Positions 55,462-63,230 of a stretch of DNA of 64,000 bases are shown here, piece by piece (within the stretch, counting starts at the first letter, position 1; each line of letters opens with the position of its first letter). The position numbers and the translations under genes were made by a program. The DNA is from Burkholderiales bacterium (GTDB taxonomy: Bacteria > Pseudomonadota > Gammaproteobacteria > Burkholderiales > Usitatibacteraceae), in contig JANYBL010000018.1 in the NCBI GenBank assembly GCA_025360815.1, positions 35,817 through 99,816 on the forward strand, written 5' to 3'. The notes under the pieces were generated by a model. It was not told the origin of the DNA. It saw only the letters and a program-made list of their open reading frames with translations, and searched no databases.

Positions 55462-56871
55462 TTAAACAACAAGTTCGGCAACCAAATCATGCTCGTTGGT
55501 TTCAACCACGCGGACGCGGACCAAATCGCCCTGCTTTACATTCTTAAAAGCTGCTGAATCACCACCAGCAAGCGCAGCAGCATGAACCCGCACTTGGCCG
55601 TCGATCTCAGGCGCATCCGCACTGCTGCGGCCAACCACGCCATCGCGGCTCACCAAATCAACCAGCACATCCAACTCGCGGCCAATTTTATTTTTTAGCT
55701 TGGCCTGACTAATTTTAGTCTGTGTTTCCATGAAGCGGCGCTGACGATCGTCGCGGATTTCTTGCGGGACCGGATCAGGCAACTCATTCGCCGCGGCACC
55801 GTCAACGGGTGAATACGCAAAGCATCCGACACGATCCAATTGTGCTTCTTGCAAGAAGCTGAGCAGCTCCGCAAATTCTGCCTCCGTCTCACCAGGAAAA
55901 CCGGCAATAAACGTTGAGCGGAGCGTAATATCGGGGCACATTTTGCGCCATGCATGAATACGATCCAACGTTTTTTCTGCATTCGCGGGGCGCTTCATGA
56001 GCTTTAAAATACGCGGGCTGGCGTGCTGAAACGGTACATCCAGATACGGCAAAATTTTACCCTCAGCCATGAGCGGAATCACCTCGTCAACATGCGGATA
56101 AGGGTACACATAATGCAGGCGCACCCAGACGCCCAACGTACCCAACGCTTCGCAAAGCTCAGTCATCCGCGTCCTCAGCGGGCGGCCTTGCCAGAAGCCC
56201 GTGCGGTACTTCATATCGACGCCATATGCGGATGTATCTTGCGAAATGACAAGCAATTCTTTAACGCCGGACTTTACCAAATTTTCTGCTTCCTGCATGA
56301 CCGAGCCGATGGGACGGCTTACAAGATCACCGCGCATAGACGGGATAATGCAGAAAGTGCAGCGATGGTTACAGCCTTCAGAAATTTTGAGATAAGCGTA
56401 GTGCTTAGGCGTGAGCTTAATGCCCGCAGCAGGCACAAGATCCGTAAACGGATCATGCGGCTTCGGCAGGTGCGCATGAACATGCTGCATCACCTCCTCT
56501 TTCGCATGCGGGCCTGTAACAGCCAGTACTTGCGGATGGGCCCGCTTTACTAAATTCTCACCGCCATCACCCGATTTCGCGCCCAAACAACCGGTCACAA
56601 TAACCTTACCGTTTTCAGCCAAGGCCTCGCCGATCGCATCCAATGATTCCTCTACGGCAGAATCAATAAAACCGCAGGTATTAACCACGACCAAATCCGC
56701 ACCGGCATAGTCAGGCGCAATTTCGTATCCCTCGGCACGCAGCTGGGTGATGATTTGTTCGCTATCGACCAGCGCCTTAGGGCAACCAAGGGAGACAAAG
56801 CCGACCCTCGGTGCACGAATTGTTTGAATTTGCTTTTTGGTAATTTTAATGGGGCGGGCGATCGAATTCAT
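55462..56871 (-). CDS. rimO: Ribosomal protein S12 methylthiotransferase
   Basis: RimO (469 residues) is a radical-SAM enzyme adding a methylthio group to the conserved Asp of ribosomal protein S12. The N-terminal domain has [15 protein letters not shown] and [11 protein letters not shown] (auxiliary cluster cysteines). The radical-SAM motif is [24 protein letters not shown]-terminal TRAM domain (about 395-465) ends in [14 protein letters not shown]. The SLGCPKA and PSMRG forms distinguish it from MiaB. About 20 basic residues precede the fold. Confidence 0.96.
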   Translation of the reverse strand: MNSIARPIKITKKQIQTIRAPRVGFVSLGCPKALVDSEQIITQLRAEGYEIAPDYAGADLVVVNTCGFIDSAVEESLDAIGEALAENGKVIVTGCLGAKSGDGGENLVKRAHPQVLAVTGPHAKEEVMQHVHAHLPKPHDPFTDLVPAAGIKLTPKHYAYLKISEGCNHRCTFCIIPSMRGDLVSRPIGSVMQEAENLVKSGVKELLVISQDTSAYGVDMKYRTGFWQGRPLRTRMTELCEALGTLGVWVRLHYVYPYPHVDEVIPLMAEGKILPYLDVPFQHASPRILKLMKRPANAEKTLDRIHAWRKMCPDITLRSTFIAGFPGETEAEFAELLSFLQEAQLDRVGCFAYSPVDGAAANELPDPVPQEIRDDRQRRFMETQTKISQAKLKNKIGRELDVLVDLVSRDGVVGRSSADAPEIDGQVRVHAAALAGGDSAAFKNVKQGDLVRVRVVETNEHDLVAELVV

Positions 56872-56895
56872 GTTGTACTTATTTTTGCTTTGTCG

Positions 56896-56931
56896 GTTTG
56901 CGTGAGGGTTTGCGTGAGGGTTTGCGTGAGT
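56896..56931. repeat. 12-bp tandem repeat, three copies
   Basis: GTTTGCGTGAGG occurs twice and then as GTTTGCGTGAGT, head to tail, in the 104-base gap between phaR and rimO. Confidence 0.9.
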
Positions 56932-56975
56932 TAAGCAGATGGAATTTATTAGCGGGATTTACTCAACATGCGGTT

Positions 56976-57677
56976 TTATTTTGCAGGCTTCTTGCGACGC
57001 GCCTTCACGGTAGCCGCACTGGCTGGTTTGCGTTTCGCTTTTGGCGCGGTAGGGCGCGGCATGTCGCCAGCTCCAAGGCTGCCATCGTCGGCATCGTTTA
57101 CGGCGGCAGGGTTGGCGGCAGCTGGTCCGCCAGAACCGGGGAACGGGAAGCCCGAAAACATTCGCATGGCTTTTTTGCGCAAGTCTTCTTGCAGACCCAT
57201 GACGCTTGATGCGCTTTTTTCCAAATAATCGTTCATTATCGTAGGCACAGCGGCTGGCGTGCTTTGCAGTATTTTCGACCATGCATCCGGTTTGAAGCCC
57301 TGCCCAAAGCCAGTGGTGGCTGCTGGAGCGATGTTGTAAAGCGATTTCGATTGCTCTTGAAAGTGATGCTGCGCCTCGTGGAACGCGCTGATACTGCGTT
57401 CTAGGTAATTGCCCATCAGTCCCTGCATGGTGTGGCCATAATAGCGAATGACATTGGAGAGCATGTCGGCCGAAAACATCGGTGCCCCGCCACCCTCTTC
57501 TTCCAAAATAATTTGCAACAAAATGCTGCGGGTTAAATCTTCGTTGGTTCGTGCGTCATGAACCTCGAACTGTTGATGATCAAGCACAAACTGCTTCACC
57601 TCGGCAAGGGTAATGTAGGCACTGGTTTCGGTATCGTAGAGCCGACGGTTTGGATATTTCTTAATAATTCGCGCCAT
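56976..57677 (-). CDS. phaR: Polyhydroxyalkanoate synthesis repressor
   Basis: PhaR (233 residues) binds both PHA granules and the promoters of phasin and phaR genes, releasing DNA when polymer accumulates. It opens with the diagnostic MARIIKKYPNRRLYDTETSAYITL and continues VKQFVLDHQQFEVHDARTNEDLTRSILLQII (PHB-accumulation regulator domains). The C-terminal half is Ala/Pro-rich and ends with Lys/Arg-rich KAKRKPASAATVKARRKK. The ATG at 57677 gives the conserved start; a frame to 57692 adds five residues. A phasin gene is divergent next door, its expected target. Confidence 0.94.
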   Translation of the reverse strand: MARIIKKYPNRRLYDTETSAYITLAEVKQFVLDHQQFEVHDARTNEDLTRSILLQIILEEEGGGAPMFSADMLSNVIRYYGHTMQGLMGNYLERSISAFHEAQHHFQEQSKSLYNIAPAATTGFGQGFKPDAWSKILQSTPAAVPTIMNDYLEKSASSVMGLQEDLRKKAMRMFSGFPFPGSGGPAAANPAAVNDADDGSLGAGDMPRPTAPKAKRKPASAATVKARRKKPAK

Positions 57678-57823
57678 AACTAAATCCCTCAATGTCGTTG
57701 TTTAATGTTCTTTCGTCTTCCGTGACTTTATCAGCGATACGTCAACGGTTTCAACACGCCACAGTATGCCGCACTCGCAGCAAAGCCTCACGCAGGCGTA
57801 TTTATTTAAACAATGACATTTAA

Positions 57824-57833
57824 TGCTGCAGCA
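57824..57833. promoter_or_regulatory. TGCTGCAGCA palindrome, possible second PhaR site
   Basis: A perfect 10-base TGC/GCA palindrome lies between phaR and the phasin gene, nearer phaR. PhaR sites reported in other bacteria are TGC/GCA-rich. Assignment is inference and the motif is short enough to occur by chance. Confidence 0.25.
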
Positions 57834-57970
57834 CACCAAAAAGCATGGTCAAAAATGATTTTTTATCTGTTTTAGCTGGCTTTAACGTCGTCATCAAACT
57901 GCAACAGCTCTTTGATTATAATAACATTTTTATCGCTTGGCAAAAGCCGGATATTGGGCATCCGTCATTT

Positions 57971-57985
57971 TGTTGCGTCGCAACA
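57971..57985. promoter_or_regulatory. Candidate PhaR operator upstream of the phasin promoter
   Basis: TGTTGCGTCGCAACA is a perfect palindrome with seven-base arms and one central base. It ends nine bases before the phasin -35. TGC/GCA-type palindromes are the known style of PhaR sites, and phaR is the divergent neighbour. Binding by PhaR is inferred. Confidence 0.45.
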
Positions 57986-57994
57986 TAAAAAAGC

Positions 57995-58023
57995 TTGACA
58001 TATGATACCAACGCCCATATTAT
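57995..58023 (+). promoter_or_regulatory. Strong sigma-70 promoter of the phasin gene
   Basis: A consensus -35 TTGACA at 57995-58000 and TATTAT at 58018-58023 are spaced by exactly 17 bases. The leader is about 120 bases. High expression suits a granule-coat protein. Confidence 0.7.
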
Positions 58024-58151
58024 TTGTTTTGTGCAGCGCACCAATTTTCGTTAAGTGTGTAACTTGATCGTATCGTTACTGCTTAGGGTGTCCTGCAATC
58101 GAACCATTTTTTATTGCATAGACACCCCATTCAACAACCAGGAGCATCATC

Positions 58152-58706
58152 ATGGCAAACGTAAATACTGCAACAGAACAATTTAGCGACTTTTCCAAAA
58201 ATGCTATTGACGCGGCAATGAAATTCGCAACCGCTTCGTTTAGCAACGCGGAACGCATGATTGCGTTGAACCTCGAAGCCACCAAAGTTGGCTTGGGTGA
58301 AACGGAAAAAAATGCGAAAGCATTCGCAACGATTAAAGACGCACAAGAATTAAATGGCTTAAGCACCAAAACTGCTGAAACCGGTGTCGAATTTTTGATG
58401 GGCTACTCGAAAAATTTCTACGAAATCTCCACCGCCGCACAAGCACAATACACAGCTTTAGTTGAAGAGCGTATGAATGGTTTTCAACAATCAGTTGCTG
58501 AAACACTTGATAAAGTATCGAAGTCAGCTCCTGCTGGTTCGGATGTTGCCATCACCGCCCTAAAATCTAGCATGGCCGCATCAAATGCCGCGATGGATAA
58601 CTTCAGCAAAGCGACCAAACAAATGACTGCATTCGCTGACTCGGCCTACAAGCAAGCAACTGAAACAGCGACCGCCGCAACAAAAGCTGCTCCTAAGCGC
58701 AAGTAA
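58152..58706 (+). CDS. phaP: Phasin, PHA granule-associated protein
   Basis: A 184-residue phasin that coats polyhydroxyalkanoate granules. It is all-helical and amphipathic: EQFSDFSKNAIDAAMKFA, then NLEATKVGLGETEKNAKAF, then ETGVEFLMGYSKNFYEIS, matching the short betaproteobacterial phasin family. An Ala/Thr/Lys tail ends it. AGGAG lies a few bases before the ATG. A strong promoter and a candidate PhaR operator precede it and a terminator follows. Confidence 0.92.
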   Translation: MANVNTATEQFSDFSKNAIDAAMKFATASFSNAERMIALNLEATKVGLGETEKNAKAFATIKDAQELNGLSTKTAETGVEFLMGYSKNFYEISTAAQAQYTALVEERMNGFQQSVAETLDKVSKSAPAGSDVAITALKSSMAASNAAMDNFSKATKQMTAFADSAYKQATETATAATKAAPKRK

Positions 58707-58818
58707 GCGCCAAGTAGTACAAACAAGCAGGCGCAATATCAGTTTTAGCAAGACCGTTTTTAGTTTCGTTACCGTCTCCTCCTCCTTTATTGCATTCTCA
58801 AGAATCAGTAAAGGATTC

Positions 58819-58849
58819 AACCCCAAGATTTTTTCTTGGGGTTTTTTTT
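58819..58849 (+). terminator. Intrinsic terminator after the phasin gene
   Basis: ACCCCAAGA and TCTTGGGGT pair around a T-rich loop, followed by eight T residues. Confidence 0.92.
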
Positions 58850-59036
58850 ACCATTTTTTATCGTTTTTGGCGATGGGATGGGTACTGAAATGTGCTGCAT
58901 GCGTTTACAAGTAGCGCTTTCAACGTCGTCTACATCACAAATCAAGCCCTGCCTCAGCCATCTCAACTACCTAAAGCCTAATAAGCAACCATCTTTGGGT
59001 AGAAACAAATTGACCACACTCATCAAGACTCAACGC

Positions 59037-59088
59037 CAAAGTTAGTTACACATCGCCTATAACAAAGTTAGTTACACATCGCCTATAA
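59037..59088. repeat. 26-bp perfect tandem duplication
   Basis: A 26-base unit beginning CAAAGTTAGTTACACATCG is repeated exactly at 59037-59062 and 59063-59088. It lies just upstream of the TPP riboswitch operon. Each unit contains GTTAGTTACACATCG and TATAA, so it could duplicate a promoter or operator element, though I see no clear -35. Confidence 0.95.
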
Positions 59089-59116
59089 TGATGACGTTGG
59101 TTTTAAAGCAAGTTTT

Positions 59117-59144
59117 AAAGTACGCCTTAAAAAGTACGCCTTAA
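59117..59144. repeat. 14-bp tandem duplication
   Basis: AAAGTACGCCTTAA occurs twice head to tail, ending 16 bases before the riboswitch. An imperfect partner (AGTTTTAAAG) precedes it. Confidence 0.9.
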
Positions 59145-59160
59145 AACACTGAAGCCAATA

Positions 59161-59258
59161 CAACGCTAGGGGTGCTGATCGGAATTTCTACATTTCGGTT
59201 CGGCTGAGAACAAACCCTAAGTACTTGATCAAGATAATACTTGCGCAGGGAAGCGTTG
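59161..59258 (+). ncRNA. Thiamine pyrophosphate (TPP) riboswitch, THI element
   Basis: All core parts of the TPP aptamer are in order. The P1 stem is CAACGCT (59161-59167) with AGCGTTG (59252-59258). GGGGTGC follows, then GGCTGAGA and ACCC of the pyrimidine-sensing arm. CTTGATC, AAGATAAT and TTGCGCAGGGAAG of the pyrophosphate arm complete it. TPP binding normally represses the genes downstream. A possible expression platform follows: ATCCGC/GCGGAT at 59271-59289, and TCCTTT at 59297-59302, which is complementary to the AAAGGA ribosome site of the next gene. The aptamer call is firm; the mechanism is inference. Confidence 0.93.
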
Positions 59259-59382
59259 CAGCTGTTTCGTATCCGCCGTCATTGCGGATTGCTGCATCCT
59301 TTTCTGCGGTTGTGCTTTTATCGCATTTTGCATGTTTTGCGATTCAACGCGATCACCACGCAGCTCAAAAGGACCGTTTTCG

Positions 59383-61623
59383 ATGGCGCATTTCAACAAA
59401 AATTTTTCTTTATTCTTGCCGCTGTTTTTTAGTGCCTCATGGGCGCAGCATACCCATGGACAAACAACCGCGCAAACAACGGCATCAACCACCGCCCCGC
59501 AACAATTAGAACCCGTCACCATCACCTCAAAAGCCGCGCCAGTGCTAGAGGTTGACCGTGCTGATGTCTCCGGTTTCGGCTTGTCGCTACTCAAGACACC
59601 ACAAAGTATTTCGGTGTTAAGTAGCGATTTATTGAACACGGTCGCCGCGCAAACGCTGTCGCAGGCAATCAAGCTCGATGCCTCATTGGCTGATAGCTAC
59701 AACACGACGGGTTACATCGAAAGTATTTCGGTGCGCGGATTTTTGCTCAACCAAAAAAACAATTTTCGACGTGACGGTCTGGCGATTTCAAACTATGCAC
59801 CCCTTGCGTTTGAAGGCATTGAACAAATTGAAATACTCAAAGGTGTTGCGGGCTTGTTGGCAGGCGTATCCGCGCCGGGCGGGCTGCTGCAAACCATCAC
59901 CAAAAAGCCACAGCGCGAGACGTTTACGACGCTAACCGTGAGCGGCGATCAATATGGCAGCGCCAAAGCGCATATTGATACCAACATCATCCTCAATAAC
60001 GGCATTGGCGTGAGACTTAATATCGCCAGCGAAAAACTCCAGTCGCATTTTGATCATACGAATGGCGAACGCCAATTTGCGAGTATGTCGGTTGCGGTGC
60101 CCATGAGTGCCGCCACATCCATCTCTATCGGGGCAGACTATCACACCCGCTCCCAACGTGATGTGCCCGGTTTGGGGCTGCTCGATACGAACGGCGACGG
60201 CGTGGGTGACACCCTGCCCCGCACCATCAATCCGCGCTTAAATTTGAACAATCAATCGTGGTCGTTGCCGTATCAATCCAAAACGACGACGGCACAAATC
60301 GCATTGGATCATCGTTTCACTGATGATTGGAATGCACACTTGGCTGCCAACACACAGCGATCCAGGATCAATGACCGTATCGCCTTCCCCGATGGTTGTA
60401 GCAATGCCGCCGTCTATGTTTACCCTGGCTTGTGCGCAAATGGTGATGTCGATATTTATGATTTCCGTTCTGAAGGCGAACGCCGCACCTTGACGAGTTG
60501 GGACGCGCACCTCGACGGGCGCATCAATGTGGCGACGATGGAACACAAGCTGCGTATTGGCATGAATGGCCGCACAGTAATTGATCGCTTGCCTGCATTT
60601 GAGGCCTATAACTACGTTGGCAGCACCAACATTTTTAATCCTATCGCCGTTGCTTCAGACCCTGCACTCACCTCGCGGAACACCAACGGAAGTGAGCGTA
60701 CCCTCGAAGGTTATGCGAGCATCAATTCCAGCATTAGTGCGGCTTGGCAGACATTTGTCGGCGTTCGCGTGAGCCGATTTAAACGTGACAGCGCCGTGAG
60801 CGACGGCAGTGAAGCAACCCAGCTTTCGCAAACGGTTTCAACACCTTGGGCTGGCTTGAGCTTTGCGCCGACTACGACCAGCCTTCTTTATGCGTCATGG
60901 GGAGAAGGAGCCGAGCTGGAATCGGTGCCGAACCGTCCGCTGCAATATGTTAATAGCGGCGCGGTGCTTCCCGCGCTCAAGAGCCGCCAAATTGAGATCG
61001 GCGGCAAGTGGCAAATTGAGCCACGCTTGCTCATGACGATGGCGCTATTTGATATCAAAAAACCTTATGCGGAAGACCAAGCGGCGGCGCAAATACCAAG
61101 TGCGCCAGGTGCGCCAGGTGCGAAGCTAGTTCGTATGAGCGGCAGCAAAGAAGCCCGTCATCGCGGCCTTGAGTTAAACATGACCGGGCGCGTGAATGAA
61201 GCTTTTTCTTTGCAAGCGAGCGCGACTGCGCTGGATGCCGCGTACGTTCGTGCCAACGATCAAAGCCTGATCGGCAAACGCATCACCAATATTCCGCGAT
61301 TGGCTGCATCCATTTTTGCTGATTACAAAATTACCGCGATATCAGGCTTGGCGTTCAATGCTCTGCTCACCCTGCGAGACAGCAAGACCGCAACAAGCGA
61401 CGGCAGCGTGAAATTACCGCGCAGCGGCCAACTCGACCTCGGCACCCGTTATTTACAACGATTAGCCAGCATGCCGATGCATCCTTTGCTGTGGCGGCTC
61501 AATATTGAAAATGCAACCAACCGTATTTATTGGCGCGAAGCACCGATCCAATCATGGGGCGGCATTTACCTGTTCCCTTCAACCCCCCGCACTGTGCGGA
61601 TGAGTTTAAGCACGGATTGGTGA
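59383..61623 (+). CDS. TonB-dependent outer-membrane receptor, probable thiamine receptor
   Basis: A 746-residue outer-membrane receptor. A signal peptide (FNKNFSLFLPLFFSASWA) is followed by a TonB-box-like LEPVTITSKA, the plug domain (LLKTPQSISVLSSDLL, SVRGFLLNQKNNFRRDG, EGIEQIEILKGVAGLLAG) and a long beta-barrel. The barrel ends with a C-terminal aromatic-rich signature (VRMSLSTDW). By plug sequence it would be labelled a siderophore receptor. The TPP riboswitch before it and the PnuC-type permease after it instead indicate thiamine or its phosphates. The ATG at 59383 follows AAAGGAC; the frame runs further upstream into the riboswitch region. Confidence 0.88.
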   Translation: MAHFNKNFSLFLPLFFSASWAQHTHGQTTAQTTASTTAPQQLEPVTITSKAAPVLEVDRADVSGFGLSLLKTPQSISVLSSDLLNTVAAQTLSQAIKLDASLADSYNTTGYIESISVRGFLLNQKNNFRRDGLAISNYAPLAFEGIEQIEILKGVAGLLAGVSAPGGLLQTITKKPQRETFTTLTVSGDQYGSAKAHIDTNIILNNGIGVRLNIASEKLQSHFDHTNGERQFASMSVAVPMSAATSISIGADYHTRSQRDVPGLGLLDTNGDGVGDTLPRTINPRLNLNNQSWSLPYQSKTTTAQIALDHRFTDDWNAHLAANTQRSRINDRIAFPDGCSNAAVYVYPGLCANGDVDIYDFRSEGERRTLTSWDAHLDGRINVATMEHKLRIGMNGRTVIDRLPAFEAYNYVGSTNIFNPIAVASDPALTSRNTNGSERTLEGYASINSSISAAWQTFVGVRVSRFKRDSAVSDGSEATQLSQTVSTPWAGLSFAPTTTSLLYASWGEGAELESVPNRPLQYVNSGAVLPALKSRQIEIGGKWQIEPRLLMTMALFDIKKPYAEDQAAAQIPSAPGAPGAKLVRMSGSKEARHRGLELNMTGRVNEAFSLQASATALDAAYVRANDQSLIGKRITNIPRLAASIFADYKITAISGLAFNALLTLRDSKTATSDGSVKLPRSGQLDLGTRYLQRLASMPMHPLLWRLNIENATNRIYWREAPIQSWGGIYLFPSTPRTVRMSLSTDW
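59525..59553 (-). repeat. Sequence resembling the dispersed element, inside the receptor gene
   Basis: CCTCAAAAGCCGCGCCAGTG followed by CTAGAGGTT resembles the right-arm form. It encodes TSKAAPVLEV at the mature N-terminus, near the TonB box. Chance similarity to receptor coding sequence is possible here. Confidence 0.35.
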
Positions 61624-61672
61624 TCGCCGTGCAGACACTCATGCAGACTTCCATGCCAACAATCGCTACAAC

Positions 61673-62413
61673 ATGATGAGCCTCGTCCATTTGTTTCTGG
61701 CGCCCGCTTTTACGATGCTCGGCACCGTCGTCACATGGCTTGAGGTAATCGCGTTTTTTCTGGCGATGGCGAATGTGACCTGCGATGTTCGCGAGATTCA
61801 TTGGGCATGGCCGCTCGCGTTGCTATCGAGCTTGCTTTACGCATGGCTGTTTGCCGCCAGCAAGCTTTATGGCGAGGCCAGTGTGAATTTATTTTTCGCT
61901 GTCGCGGCGATTTGGGGATGGTGGCAATGGCTGCGCGGAACCAGGCACATCAGTGTCATTCACGAACCGAATATCAACGTAAAATCATCAAAAACAGCGT
62001 ACAAAAATGCCTCGAAAGCCGCGCCAGTACTGGGGCTTCGGGTCATTCGCCTCGATAAAAAAGGACTGTGGATGGCCTGCGGCGCATGGCTATTTCTGTG
62101 GGGTATCTGTGCCGTCGTTCTTGCCGGCATCACCGATAGTGATGTCCCCATCGCAGACGGATTTGTCACATCGGGCAGCGTCGTCGGTACGTATTTATTG
62201 GGCAGAAAATTTATTGAAAATTGGCCGCTATGGCTCATCGTGAATGCCGCTAGCATCGTCTTATTTGCCTATAAAAACCTGCAACTGACCGCGATTTTAT
62301 ACCTCATCTTCTTTGTATTTTCCATTTGGGGATGGCGCGCTTGGGCGACAAAGCTTTCCGTCGATTTGGCGAACAACAAAGTCAACGTCATGGCATCAAA
62401 CGACACTGGATGA
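61673..62413 (+). CDS. pnuT: PnuC-family vitamin permease, probable thiamine transporter PnuT
   Basis: A 246-residue inner-membrane protein with about seven hydrophobic segments and the PnuC hallmark WGWWQWLRG after the third or fourth. PnuC homologues move nicotinamide riboside, riboflavin (PnuX) or thiamine (PnuT) by facilitated diffusion coupled to a trapping kinase. The upstream TPP riboswitch favours thiamine. A loop of about 35 residues after the hallmark (around 100-130) is longer than usual and includes KNASKAAPVLGL, encoded by a dispersed-element-like sequence. Its stop overlaps the kinase start by four bases (ATGA). Confidence 0.88.
   Translation: MMSLVHLFLAPAFTMLGTVVTWLEVIAFFLAMANVTCDVREIHWAWPLALLSSLLYAWLFAASKLYGEASVNLFFAVAAIWGWWQWLRGTRHISVIHEPNINVKSSKTAYKNASKAAPVLGLRVIRLDKKGLWMACGAWLFLWGICAVVLAGITDSDVPIADGFVTSGSVVGTYLLGRKFIENWPLWLIVNAASIVLFAYKNLQLTAILYLIFFVFSIWGWRAWATKLSVDLANNKVNVMASNDTG
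62010..62038 (-). repeat. Dispersed element copy inside the pnuT gene
   Basis: CCTCGAAAGCCGCGCCAGTA followed by CTGGGGCTT matches the right-arm form. It is in frame and falls in the extended hydrophilic loop of the permease. Confidence 0.45.
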
Positions 62414-62976
62414 TGCCCAATACAAAACCAAAATTGATTGCTATTCTTGGCGCAGAAAGTACTGGCAAAACCAACTTGGCCCAAGCGCTAGCGGGGCAAT
62501 TAAATTGCCCTTGGGTAGCAGAATATTTGCGTGATTTTTGCGCCGAAAAAAATCGTACCCCGCAACCACAAGAGCAGCGCGGCATCATGACAGCGCAAAT
62601 GGATAGAGAAAAGCAAGCGTTAAGCATTGCTACTACCAATCAAGCGCCCTTTGTGTTTTGTGACACGACACCCTTACAAACCGCCGTCTACAGCGACTAT
62701 ATTTTTTCCGATGATTCGCTTTATGCCGAGGCAAAGGCGTGGCACAGCCGCTACGCCCTGACGCTGGTCTTGGCGCTCGACATTGATTGGGTTGCCGATG
62801 GTTTGCAGCGTGACGGTGCGCATGTCCGAGAGACCATCCATGCCATGATTGTGCGAGCACTTGATGAAACCAACGCCCTAGTCTCCTTGATCCACGGCTA
62901 TGGCGAGATGCGTTATCAACATGCTGTTAATGCGTTGAAAGCCTGTGATATGAATAGACGAATAGACGCGATATGA
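62410..62976 (+). CDS. NadR-like P-loop kinase, candidate thiamine kinase
   Basis: A 188-residue single-domain ATPase of the NadR/nicotinamide-riboside-kinase type (AAA_28). Walker A is GAESTGKT (about residues 14-21). VAEYLRDFC, a FCDTTPLQT segment and the family-typical DWVADGLQRDG follow. The NMN adenylyltransferase and DNA-binding parts of NadR are absent. In PnuC systems such kinases phosphorylate the imported vitamin. Because the operon is under a TPP riboswitch and the permease gene overlaps it, thiamine is the likely substrate. Nicotinamide riboside remains the alternative. Confidence 0.85.
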   Translation: MMPNTKPKLIAILGAESTGKTNLAQALAGQLNCPWVAEYLRDFCAEKNRTPQPQEQRGIMTAQMDREKQALSIATTNQAPFVFCDTTPLQTAVYSDYIFSDDSLYAEAKAWHSRYALTLVLALDIDWVADGLQRDGAHVRETIHAMIVRALDETNALVSLIHGYGEMRYQHAVNALKACDMNRRIDAI

Positions 62977-63230
62977 GTACGTTAAGATAGTTTGTATGTA
63001 AGGCATGCGCTCTAACAGCTGACTTTAGCGGGTGGACAAGTGCGAAGCCCTTGATTAAAGGTTCGCTAAATTAGACGTCCGCCTAACGCCACGAGAAATG
63101 GGGTCGGAAAATCACACCGAATACTCAATTCACCAGCCATTTTCGCCGCCTGTTGTAAACCCCATCGCAACAGCCAGTCGCGCCGCATCAATTGCACTAT
63201 CCAATTGCACCATTTAATTGCACCAAACAC
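62977..63230. other. Spacer with a 13-bp tandem repeat
   Basis: No gene is seen in these 254 bases. AATTGCAC recurs at 63190, 63203 and 63216, an exact 13-base period (unit roughly AATTGCACYATYC). This lies between the convergent kinase and DUF6157 genes. Confidence 0.75.

Noticed and set aside
61086..61125. GTGCGCCAG repeat in the receptor gene
   Set aside because: It is a two-copy codon-level repeat encoding Ala-Pro-Gly in a barrel loop and needs no separate entry.
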